Assembly (NCBI RefSeq): GCF_017315705.1
Contig: NZ_JAFLRF010000012.1
Coordinates: 30,795-94,794 of the forward strand
Direction of reading: 5' to 3'
Origin: Trinickia mobilis
Lineage (GTDB): Bacteria > Pseudomonadota > Gammaproteobacteria > Burkholderiales > Burkholderiaceae
DNA length: 64,000 bases
The translations under genes were made by a program, and so were the position numbers. How positions within the stretch are numbered: position 1 is the first letter of the stretch; every line of letters begins with the position of its first letter. Below the pieces are notes generated by a model. It made no database searches and was not told where the DNA came from. It saw only the letters and a program-made list of their open reading frames with translations. Positions 10,151-18,408 of the stretch are shown here, piece by piece.

Positions 10151-10200
10151 CGGTTAACCGCCGAAAATTGATTTAACCGTGCATATTTTACCCCTTAACC
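10151..10200 (-). promoter_or_regulatory. Candidate hipBA operator/promoter with three TTAACC repeats
   Basis: Immediately upstream of hipB is a 10-base perfect palindrome CGGTTAACCG (10151-10160). Further TTAACC copies start at 10173 and 10195, about two helical turns apart. The segment is AT-rich compared with its surroundings. Multiple spaced operators are typical for cooperative binding by HipB/HipA complexes. Confidence 0.45.
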
Positions 10201-10645
10201 TAAAGCGAGCAAAGATTAACAACTGGAACAATTGCGCCGGTTACAGGCGCGTTGGCAGGGTGCATACGGTAGTGGGCCGGCTGGGATGCGGCAGTATCTG
10301 ATCGATTCCGCGCCCCAACATCACGTGCCCGCACAGAAACAGCGTGATGCAGTTCATGCGTCAGACCAAAGCAGTCCTCTGCTCGCCAAAGCCTCGCCTA
10401 TTTTGCGCGCATGACTTCACTTTCTGCGGATATCGCGCATCATCGTTTGATCAATGCAAGAATGATCCCGAACGCGTTGACGTCCATCGACGCTCACATC
10501 GCGCTGTCGGCGTCACACCCAGCAAGTATGAGCCAATCCTTGCGCGGCTCGAATGCATGCCACGCGTGGCGGCGTGCTGGCGCGGCAGCGCTGCTCCCCG
10601 GTGGCATCCGCTCGCTTTGCCTTCGTGCGCCAACAGGAGGAATCC
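10201..10645 (+). other. hipB-otsA intergenic region, no supported gene
   Basis: About 445 bases between divergent hipB and otsA. Two short open frames on the plus strand (10232-10414 and 10344-10649) show no recognisable protein character or strong ribosome binding site and are treated as chance. The region presumably holds the otsA promoter, but I see no confident -35/-10 pair. Confidence 0.4.
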
Positions 10646-12046
10646 GTGAGCCGTCTCGTCGTCGTTTCCAATCGCACCGCCGATCCCCGCAAAACCGCTG
10701 CCGGCGGACTCGCGGTGGCTGTGCGGGAAAGCCTGCAGCAGACTGGGGGACTCTGGTTTGGCTGGAGCGGCAAGGTTCAGGAAGAAGCGGTGACCGATCC
10801 TGCCGGTTACGGCCAGCTTCACTTCCAGACAGTCGGCGAGGTAACGCTGGCGACGCTGGATCTGAGCCGGGAAGATCATGACACGTACTATCTCGGTTAC
10901 GCCAACGGCGTGCTGTGGCCCGTGTTCCACTATCGCCTGGACCTAGCCAATTTCGATGTCCGCTTCGCCGCGGGCTACCGGCGGGTGAACCGGCTGTTCG
11001 CGCAGAAGCTGCTGCCGTTGCTCAAGCCCGACGATTTGATCTGGGTGCACGACTACCATCTGATTCCCCTGGCCGCCGAGCTGCGCGCGCTGGGATGTGG
11101 CCACCGCATCGGCTTCTTCCTGCATATTCCGATGCCGCCGCCCCTGATCATGGCGGCGATTCCGGAGCACGAATGGCTGATGCGTTCGCTGTTCGCCTAC
11201 GATCTGGTCGGCTTCCAGAGCGAGGCGGACGTCACGCACTTCTCCCACTACGTTGACGCAGAGGCTCACGCGGAGCAGTTGAGTCCCGAACGCTTCCGCG
11301 CTTTCAACCGGACACTGCGGGTCGGCGCCTATCCGATCGGCATCGACATCGACGACTTCGTTCATCTCACGCAGGCGAAGGACGGGCGTGAGACCTTCTT
11401 GCGAATGCGCGAAGAATACGCGCGGCGCCGCCTGCTGCTCGGCGTCGACCGCCTCGACTATTCGAAGGGCCTGCCACAGCGCGTCCAGGCGTTTCGGGCA
11501 TTGCTCGAGCGCTATCCGGAAAACCGCAACAGCGCAACCCTGATCCAGATCGCTTCGCCGAGCCGCGAGGACGTCGGTGCCTACGACGATCTGCGCCGCC
11601 AGATGGACAGCCTGTGCGGTGAGATCAATGGCGACTACGGCGAACTGGACTGGATGCCGGTGCGCTACATCCATCGCAATATCGCCCGCAGGCGCCTGCC
11701 TGGGCTATACCGCGCCAGCCGAGTGGCGCTGGTCACGCCTTTGCGCGACGGGATGAACCTCGTCGCGAAGGAATTCATTGCGGCCCAGGATCCGGCCGAC
11801 CCTGGGATGCTGGTGCTGTCGCGCTTCGCGGGCGCCGCAGAGCAGCTGAAAGAGGCTTTGCTGGTCAATCCGTACGACACACAGGGAACCGCAGAGGCGA
11901 TCCAGCGTGCGCTCACGATGCCGCTCGACGAACGGATCAGGAGACACGAGGCGCTGCTGAGCCGAATCCGCAAGCTCGACGTTCACTGGTGGTGTTCGTC
12001 GTTTCTGCTGGCGCTGAAGCACGTGGAACAGGACGTGACCGGCTGA
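10646..12046 (+). CDS. otsA: Alpha,alpha-trehalose-phosphate synthase OtsA (UDP-forming)
   Basis: GT20 retaining glycosyltransferase that makes trehalose-6-phosphate from UDP-glucose and glucose-6-phosphate for osmoprotection. The GTG at 10646 is preferred over an upstream ATG (10553) because AGGAGG ends 5 bases before it and the product then starts SRLVVVSNR, the family N-terminus. Motifs include [36 protein letters not shown] (substrate loop) and [12 protein letters not shown] near the UDP-binding site. The length of 466 residues is typical. No otsB phosphatase is in the window. Confidence 0.94.
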   Translation: MSRLVVVSNRTADPRKTAAGGLAVAVRESLQQTGGLWFGWSGKVQEEAVTDPAGYGQLHFQTVGEVTLATLDLSREDHDTYYLGYANGVLWPVFHYRLDLANFDVRFAAGYRRVNRLFAQKLLPLLKPDDLIWVHDYHLIPLAAELRALGCGHRIGFFLHIPMPPPLIMAAIPEHEWLMRSLFAYDLVGFQSEADVTHFSHYVDAEAHAEQLSPERFRAFNRTLRVGAYPIGIDIDDFVHLTQAKDGRETFLRMREEYARRRLLLGVDRLDYSKGLPQRVQAFRALLERYPENRNSATLIQIASPSREDVGAYDDLRRQMDSLCGEINGDYGELDWMPVRYIHRNIARRRLPGLYRASRVALVTPLRDGMNLVAKEFIAAQDPADPGMLVLSRFAGAAEQLKEALLVNPYDTQGTAEAIQRALTMPLDERIRRHEALLSRIRKLDVHWWCSSFLLALKHVEQDVTG

Positions 12047-12076
12047 CGCGCGGAGCGTCGCCCAGCAAGGAAAACG

Positions 12077-12628
12077 CTAAACAACTCCATTCGGGACAAT
12101 GAATCGCGGCGCACCGATGATCGGCACGTCTTTGAGAATTTCGAACTGGAAGATTGGGTGGATCGCGCGGGGATAGTCTCTGTGATAACCGACATCAGCC
12201 CCCATTTTCTCGGAGAGCGTGAATAGGTCTCTAGGTGTCACACCACCGGACCAATCCGTATTGCCCCTCGGCGCAATGTTCTCGACATTCAACGAAAGAG
12301 CATCCGCGTTGTACAGGTAAGCCCCATACCGCTGTAGCGCACCTGATTTGAAGCCAAGCTTTTGTTCAAGTTCTTGGAGGCGACTATTGACTATGCACTC
12401 GAGAAAAGTGACGTAACCTTTAACCGTTTTTCGCGGGGGCAAATCGCCTGCGACAACTTTTACGACCTGCTGCCCCGCCCTTCTGGCGTGCAGCAGGATA
12501 AGCTCGTTGGTGGCACGACGAAGCTCTATTAGCGCGTCTGGCGCCCCAAGAAGGTCGTCCACGATCACGGCATAGTAAGCGTCCTCGTGATCGTACCGCT
12601 TGCTTGTCGTTCCCACGTCAATTTCCAT
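12077..12628 (-). CDS. Hypothetical protein, 183 residues
   Basis: Convergent with otsA. I do not recognise a family. The protein is soluble, without signal peptide or membrane segment, mixed charged, with a possible helical middle (YVTFLECIVNSRLQELEQKLGF, about residues 72-93). Its codon use is less GC-biased than neighbouring genes, suggesting acquisition. No good ribosome binding site precedes the ATG at 12628, so the start is uncertain. It lies between otsA and the exoprotein gene without operon partners. Confidence 0.5.
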   Translation of the reverse strand: MEIDVGTTSKRYDHEDAYYAVIVDDLLGAPDALIELRRATNELILLHARRAGQQVVKVVAGDLPPRKTVKGYVTFLECIVNSRLQELEQKLGFKSGALQRYGAYLYNADALSLNVENIAPRGNTDWSGGVTPRDLFTLSEKMGADVGYHRDYPRAIHPIFQFEILKDVPIIGAPRFIVPNGVV

Positions 12629-12763
12629 TCGGTTGTGAAGGCGGCCCGGTCCACCGGGGCGAGCGTCGTCATTTAGTCAAAGTCGAATCACAAGACCACC
12701 CGCCGTCATCGAAAGCAGGAAACGCGAGAACGAACGCCACGGGTTCCATATGCAGCCGGTCAG

Positions 12764-15700
12764 CTAGTAATCGCCACATCCGTGCTGTTCGCTCGTCAGC
12801 AAGCAACTGTTCAGGTTCGGTTGCAGCCGGACCCGCTTCCATTCGACCGCCAGAATGTCCTGATTCTCGCCCGGCGGCGTGATGCTGAAAAGCGGCTGGT
12901 TCGAGCCGATACAGATGTTGGTGCCCTGCAGGTTATTCTCGTAGACAAAGGTTTGTTCTTGATTGGTGAAAAACGCCTGCAGACCGCTTTGGGCAACCGG
13001 ATTGATCTGCTCTACAGTCAGGATCCCCGGGACGTCGCTCACGATATAACCGACGCCGGAAGTAAAGTTCGGATCGATCGGATACGTGCCCACCGGCGAA
13101 TTTGCCGTTGCCGGCGATGTCAAGGTGCCGCTTAGCGCTCCGGCAGCCGTATCGCCATTGATGAGGCCGCTGGTCGTGTAGGTAAACGCCGGGTTGGGCG
13201 CGCCTGGCAAGCGTATCTTCCCGTCCGCCGTCACCGTCACGGTTGGTCTTTGCAGATATACATAGTGATCACCTGTCGTCGGCACCGAGCCGCCCCAACT
13301 GCAGCCCAAGCCAAATCCGCAACCATAGAAATTGGGCTGGGCGGTGTTCGGCTGCACATTGCCGCGCACTTCCTGGTTCCACGTGCTCGCCCAGATTCGC
13401 CATCCGTCGGCGGCACTTAGCGCGCCGGAGCCGCCTGCGGCGAACACCCCGTTCTCCATCACCAGGTCGACGGAGCCGCCGGCGGTGAGACGGGTATCGA
13501 GCCCGATGTTGCCGGACGCCGCCTGGGCGACCAGATTGCCCGTCAGCGTCGAGTGGGTGCCGTCGATCGTGGTCAGCGTACCCGAGCTCGAGTTATAGGT
13601 CTCACCGACGACCGGGCCGATCACAAAACCGTGTGAATCGAGGAAGTTCACGTTGTCCACGTTGACCATCGCGAGCACGCCGACGTCGTTTTGCGGATCG
13701 GTCAGCGTGAACGAGCCGGGGCCGGACAGCAGCAGCGTGGCAGCCTGGATGCCCCCGGGATCAGTCACGGCGCCGGACGACGATAGCGTCAACGTGTTGT
13801 TGGGCAGCGAAATGCCGTTTGGCAGCGAGATACCCTGACTGCCTGTGCCGTCGGCTAAGAGTGTCAGACTTGTAGAGAATGCCGGACGCGTCGAGCCTGT
13901 TGTCGGATTGACCGTGATAAGCCCCGTCTGAGCCGAGCTACCGAATATCACACTGTCGACGCCTGAGTTCGCGGCCGCCAGCATTCCGAGCGCATTTGCA
14001 TCGACGCTCAATCCGGCGGCGTCGCTATATACGTTGATCGGCGTGTTGTCGGACCTTGTGATGCTGAAATCGGATGCGTTGACCCCGCCCGGTGCGAACA
14101 CCAGCGTGCCGTTGGTCGATGAAGTGCTGGCTGTACCGCTGACAACAAAACTGTCGGTTGTACCGTCATTCGATGCCTGAAGCACTATGGCGCCTTGCGG
14201 CCCCACTGAAATGGCCGGTCCACCCGTTTGAATCAACGTGCCGGTCGGATTCTGGATGAAACTTGACATCAGAAGACCGGGGCTGCCCGAGTCCGTGGAA
14301 CCCGTAATGGAAATCAAGCCATTGTTACCCGTGACGCCGATGGTTGAGCTGTCGAGAGCCACGCCCCTGTCGAGGGTAGGATCGACTGCACCGACAAGGG
14401 CACCCCGAATGTCCACGGATCCGGTGCTGGATTGAACCGTTGACGCGTCGTAGAGCCTTACCCCCGCAATCTCGTAGCCCACATCGTCATTCGCATCGGT
14501 GCCGACTCCGTAGACGCGGATCGCACCTGACTCAGATACCAGGGCCGACTGCAGTTGCTGGGGCGGCAGCGTCCCAGCGGCCTGAACCAGCGCGGAACCG
14601 ATCAGGATGCCGCCGACCGACTGTGCTGTGCCAGTGCCGAGGTTCGCTTCGATTTCGATGTCGCCTGCCGACGTCTTGATAGTCGAACTGGCCACATTGA
14701 CTGCATATACATACGGAATCGTGGTGAGGCCAGGAATCGCTGCGATCGCAGATGCACCGGGAGCCTGACCGAGAATAGTCACCGTGCCGCCAGGGCTGGC
14801 GTTCGACTGATTGACCCTGGCATCGATATCCGTAAAGACAAGTTGCACTGCGGCGCCGTCGAACGAACGCGGTTGCCCTGCCGTTTCGCCTATCGATATA
14901 TTCCCACCGTTAGTGAACAGCTCGACTCGACTCGTTTGGGTACCGTTGATCGCGATCGAATTGCCGCTCGCAGCGTTGCGTACGTCGGCATCGAGAACGA
15001 TGTTAAGGGGTCCTGATCCGGTCGACATGATGCTGTTGCTGACGTTGATCGAGCCCAGGGCGCTCAACGTCAGTGTCGGCGCGCCTGCCGAGCTTGCCGC
15101 TGCGGACGACATGAGGATCGGCGCCTGAACGTTGATGTTGCCCGGTTGGAGATCACCGGCAGCCGAGCCCACTGTCGTGACCGTGACCGACGTGCCGTTG
15201 TTCAGTTGCTGATCGATCAGCGTATTGACCACCTGGCTGTCCGTCCCGGCGGCAGAAAATATCGTGGGTGACGTGCCGCTTCCAGGCGTCTCGGTTGCCG
15301 CCGTCCCTGACGCGGCCGACACGATATCGATGTTGTCCGGATCGAGCTTCCACTTCCCTCCTATCCCCTTCGGCGCCGACGCATCAATTGTCGCGCCGGA
15401 CGTGTCGAGGTAGTGTCCGGAAGTCTCTATCACGCCGCCATTGCCGCCCTGCACACCGCCCGTCGCCGACAGCGTGCCGTAAATGCGGCTCGCCGTCTCG
15501 CTGAAGGCAACGACGTTCCCGCCATTCCCGTCCTCCAAAGCATCCGCATGAATGCTCGCTGTCGGCGACATCCAGATCGCGTTCGCATTGCGAATATCCG
15601 GATCCGCCCCGCCAGGACCGCCGCCGAAGCGCACTGTACCGCCGCCCGCGCCGCCACTGGCATTGACGCTTGCGCCGTCGAGCAGCGCAACGTCATACCC

Positions 15701-16609
15701 CGTCACGTCGATCTTGCCGCCCGTCAAACCGCTTCCTCCGGTCGCATCGAGCGTACCGCCCACCATCGTCGCGCCGTTGCTGCCGCCGTCGAGCAGAATA
15801 TGTCCGTTGCGCTCGGCGAGACTTTGCGCACGGACGATCCCCTGCTGGTTGATCACGGTCGCAGCCAGCGCATCGGCCGTTTGCGCGCTCATGACGATCC
15901 GTCCGCCGTCGGCCGCCAATGTGCCGGTGTTGCCGATCAGTGCGTTGGCAGCCCCCTGATTGATCTTCAGCGTCGTCAATCCGTCGCCGGCGAAGTCCAG
16001 CGTGATGTCATTGCCGGCGCCGAGCGCAACCGTTCCAAGCCGTGCAGTGACGGTGCCCGTGTTGCTCACCGAGCCGCCCAGCAATGCGATCGTGCCACCC
16101 GATTGCGCGTTGAGCGAGCCCGCATTGCTGACGATCGCCGGGGACGTTCCCACGAAGTGATAATTTCCAGCGAGGAAATCCGCGTCCGAAATATCGAGCG
16201 TGGAGGCGATCATCGCTCCCACGTTCACCGACGAGCCCGGCGCAAATATCACCCCTGCGGGATTGATCAGAAACACCTTCCCGTTCGCCGTCAACATGCC
16301 GGCAATCACGCTCGGATTGTTGCCCATCACGCGATTGAGCAGCGCCGCACTTGCCGACGGTTGTACGATTCTCACCGACTCGCCGGAGCCAATCGAGAAT
16401 GTATTCCAGTTGATGATTGCAGCCGGCGTCTTCTGATTGATGTTCATCCGGCCCGCACTCGGTGAATTGATGGTCACTGAGCCCGATGCCACCTGCGCAC
16501 CTGTAGGATTCGCGAACAGGGCCGACACATAGAACATCGCGAACAGCACGACGGCGGCGCCCACGACGGTTCCCACATGTTCTACTGGCAAGCTGCATGG
16601 CATCTTCAT
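12764..16609 (-). CDS. TpsA exoprotein (filamentous haemagglutinin N-terminal/TPS domain) with MBG-like repeat
   Basis: Secreted two-partner exoprotein, 1281 residues from the ATG at 16609 (preceded by CGAGG; an upstream in-frame start at 16654 has less support). An extended signal peptide ends near residue 33. The TPS domain follows, with NQKTP (58-62) and NPAGVIF (116-122), the landmarks recognised by TpsB POTRA domains. The body is a Gly/Ser/Thr/Asn-rich beta-helix-like repeat. Near the C-terminus an MBG-type domain (PNPAFTYTTSGLINGDTAAG) occurs, and the protein ends with two Cys (1269 and 1278). It is the last gene of the CHAT-TpsB-TpsA operon, 115 bases after tpsB. Confidence 0.85.
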   Translation of the reverse strand: MKMPCSLPVEHVGTVVGAAVVLFAMFYVSALFANPTGAQVASGSVTINSPSAGRMNINQKTPAAIINWNTFSIGSGESVRIVQPSASAALLNRVMGNNPSVIAGMLTANGKVFLINPAGVIFAPGSSVNVGAMIASTLDISDADFLAGNYHFVGTSPAIVSNAGSLNAQSGGTIALLGGSVSNTGTVTARLGTVALGAGNDITLDFAGDGLTTLKINQGAANALIGNTGTLAADGGRIVMSAQTADALAATVINQQGIVRAQSLAERNGHILLDGGSNGATMVGGTLDATGGSGLTGGKIDVTGYDVALLDGASVNASGGAGGGTVRFGGGPGGADPDIRNANAIWMSPTASIHADALEDGNGGNVVAFSETASRIYGTLSATGGVQGGNGGVIETSGHYLDTSGATIDASAPKGIGGKWKLDPDNIDIVSAASGTAATETPGSGTSPTIFSAAGTDSQVVNTLIDQQLNNGTSVTVTTVGSAAGDLQPGNINVQAPILMSSAAASSAGAPTLTLSALGSINVSNSIMSTGSGPLNIVLDADVRNAASGNSIAINGTQTSRVELFTNGGNISIGETAGQPRSFDGAAVQLVFTDIDARVNQSNASPGGTVTILGQAPGASAIAAIPGLTTIPYVYAVNVASSTIKTSAGDIEIEANLGTGTAQSVGGILIGSALVQAAGTLPPQQLQSALVSESGAIRVYGVGTDANDDVGYEIAGVRLYDASTVQSSTGSVDIRGALVGAVDPTLDRGVALDSSTIGVTGNNGLISITGSTDSGSPGLLMSSFIQNPTGTLIQTGGPAISVGPQGAIVLQASNDGTTDSFVVSGTASTSSTNGTLVFAPGGVNASDFSITRSDNTPINVYSDAAGLSVDANALGMLAAANSGVDSVIFGSSAQTGLITVNPTTGSTRPAFSTSLTLLADGTGSQGISLPNGISLPNNTLTLSSSGAVTDPGGIQAATLLLSGPGSFTLTDPQNDVGVLAMVNVDNVNFLDSHGFVIGPVVGETYNSSSGTLTTIDGTHSTLTGNLVAQAASGNIGLDTRLTAGGSVDLVMENGVFAAGGSGALSAADGWRIWASTWNQEVRGNVQPNTAQPNFYGCGFGLGCSWGGSVPTTGDHYVYLQRPTVTVTADGKIRLPGAPNPAFTYTTSGLINGDTAAGALSGTLTSPATANSPVGTYPIDPNFTSGVGYIVSDVPGILTVEQINPVAQSGLQAFFTNQEQTFVYENNLQGTNICIGSNQPLFSITPPGENQDILAVEWKRVRLQPNLNSCLLTSEQHGCGDY

Positions 16610-16724
16610 GGCGAACCTCGGCGCCGGGCAATCCCGGCTCGTACTACGGTCCAACGCACCCCCGTTTCAGCTCCCTCGGCACAGCTGCGCCAAGACGAGG
16701 GAGATCTGGTGTTGATTATGTTGA

Positions 16725-18401
16725 CTAAAACGCCTTGCTCAACTGCACATAAAACCGCGGCACGCGGTCGTTGCCGGTCGTGTCGGCCGAAGTCGTCCGC
16801 CATGCCACGGTGCCCTGAATCGTAATTCCGCCGGGTGCGGCCCAAAATGCGCCAATGCCGACACCGCTGCGCGTGATCACGTTCGAGCCCTCGTTTGGAC
16901 GCGAATTCGCGTTATACCAGCCGGTACCAATATCAAAAAACGCAAACACCGAAGCCTTCGAATTCAACGCATAGCGCCCTTCGAACTGCGCCACAAACCC
17001 TTCGTCGACCAATGCTTCAGACGGCGAATAGGCGCGCACCGCATGAGGGCCGCCGAGCAGGAAACGCGAAGAGTCGTCGAGGGTCGTGGCCGCCCACTGC
17101 CCGGAGATTCCCACGAACACGCTGAGCTGCTCGGTCATCGCGTTGAGCCGATTGGCAAAGAACGTCGTGCGCATTTCGGTTCCTTGCGTATTGCGTCCGA
17201 ACGGCGACACATCGAGCGCCTCGTCTGCAGCGTTCCTGAAGTGCAAACTGCCGATCAGCAATTCAACGTCCGCGCTGTTGAACCCCCCGCCGAGAAAACC
17301 ATCACGCCCTTCGTAGCTCAGGCCGACGCTGCCTTCCACCAGCGACCTCGGGTTGTGCTCGCCCACCGCGCCGATGTTGTCGATCAGGTCGCGATACTCG
17401 AGGTTGACGCGCGCGAGCAGATTCTGGCTGCGGGTACGCAACAATGGTTGCGTGAGCGTCAAGTCTGCAACGGTCGCCTCCCCTTGCGCGTCGAGCGCTG
17501 AAAATTGCTTGCCGAGCGCGTAGTTGAGCCTCGACGCGGCAATGCCCAGGCGTGTGCCATACGAATTGATCGGCGCCTCATAGCCAATGCGCCCGTAGAT
17601 CGTGTCGAGTCGTTCGCTGCCGAGGATCCGCAAATCGAGGTTGTCGCCGATCATGAACGGCGAGTTGATCCGCGCCAGTGCGCCGAGCCGCCACGTTCCG
17701 CTCGATTCCGCGCCGTAATTGTCGACATCGACGGCAAACGTCCAGCGCTTGGCTGGCGCGACGTTGATCGTCAGGTCGACGGTACCCGGTTCCTCACCCG
17801 CTTCGAGGGAAGAGGTCACCGTAATCCCGGGCAAGTCGGAGAGCAGCAGCATCGTGCGCTCGAGTACGCTCTGCTGCAGCGGCGCCCCAACCGGTATCTG
17901 TGCGACTCGGTCACGCAACAGGTCCTCGCGGATCGGCGTGCCGGCCGCTACATCGAGGCGCACGTGGCCGACTCGCCCTTCGAGGACGGTGAGTTCGACT
18001 TCACCCGAGCTCACGTCCTGCTGCGGAATCACGACTTGGGCGAGTACGTAGCCCCGTTCCCTGTAGATTTTGGTGATACGAGCGGCAATCGCTTCGAGGT
18101 CCGAAAAGCCGACTTCGGTGCCGATCTTGTCGCGCACGGGCGCGAGCAACTCATCGGTCGGAATCGTGTCGTTGCCCTTTAACGTGATGCGCTTGAGCAC
18201 GAATGCGGGACCGGGCGAAGGCACCGCAGGCGCTCCCGCTTGCGGCAGAGCAGGCACCGCGCTTGCGCCGGCGGGCGGCGCCGGGCGCGTCGCTGGAGGC
18301 TGCACTTCGTTCAACAGGCCGCCGGCATTCGGGACCGTCTGGCCCCACGCAACAGCGCTGCTGAAAAATGCCACAGCCGCGATCACTCGTAGTCTGTTCA
18401 T
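16725..18401 (-). CDS. TpsB outer-membrane transporter (ShlB/FhaC/HecB family)
   Basis: Exports the TpsA partner across the outer membrane. Residues 1-20 are a signal peptide, then a Pro/Ala-rich linker (to about 66) and POTRA domains starting FVLKRITLKGNDTI (about 67-220). A 16-strand beta-barrel follows, with RFLLGGPHAVRAYSPSEA in the conserved lid-loop region and the terminal Phe required by the BAM machinery (LSKAF). The 558-residue length is typical. It begins 7 bases after the CHAT gene stops and is followed by tpsA, so the three are probably co-transcribed. Confidence 0.92.
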   Translation of the reverse strand: MNRLRVIAAVAFFSSAVAWGQTVPNAGGLLNEVQPPATRPAPPAGASAVPALPQAGAPAVPSPGPAFVLKRITLKGNDTIPTDELLAPVRDKIGTEVGFSDLEAIAARITKIYRERGYVLAQVVIPQQDVSSGEVELTVLEGRVGHVRLDVAAGTPIREDLLRDRVAQIPVGAPLQQSVLERTMLLLSDLPGITVTSSLEAGEEPGTVDLTINVAPAKRWTFAVDVDNYGAESSGTWRLGALARINSPFMIGDNLDLRILGSERLDTIYGRIGYEAPINSYGTRLGIAASRLNYALGKQFSALDAQGEATVADLTLTQPLLRTRSQNLLARVNLEYRDLIDNIGAVGEHNPRSLVEGSVGLSYEGRDGFLGGGFNSADVELLIGSLHFRNAADEALDVSPFGRNTQGTEMRTTFFANRLNAMTEQLSVFVGISGQWAATTLDDSSRFLLGGPHAVRAYSPSEALVDEGFVAQFEGRYALNSKASVFAFFDIGTGWYNANSRPNEGSNVITRSGVGIGAFWAAPGGITIQGTVAWRTTSADTTGNDRVPRFYVQLSKAF

Positions 18402-18408
18402 TCTTGTT

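Noticed and set aside
10232..10649. Two short forward frames before otsA
   Set aside because: No ribosome binding site, no recognisable sequence, overlapping each other.
16200..16465. Long forward frames opposite tpsA (for example within 15413-16465)
   Set aside because: TpsA has a clear TPS domain in the reverse frame; the forward frames show no family features and are typical shadows of a repetitive gene.
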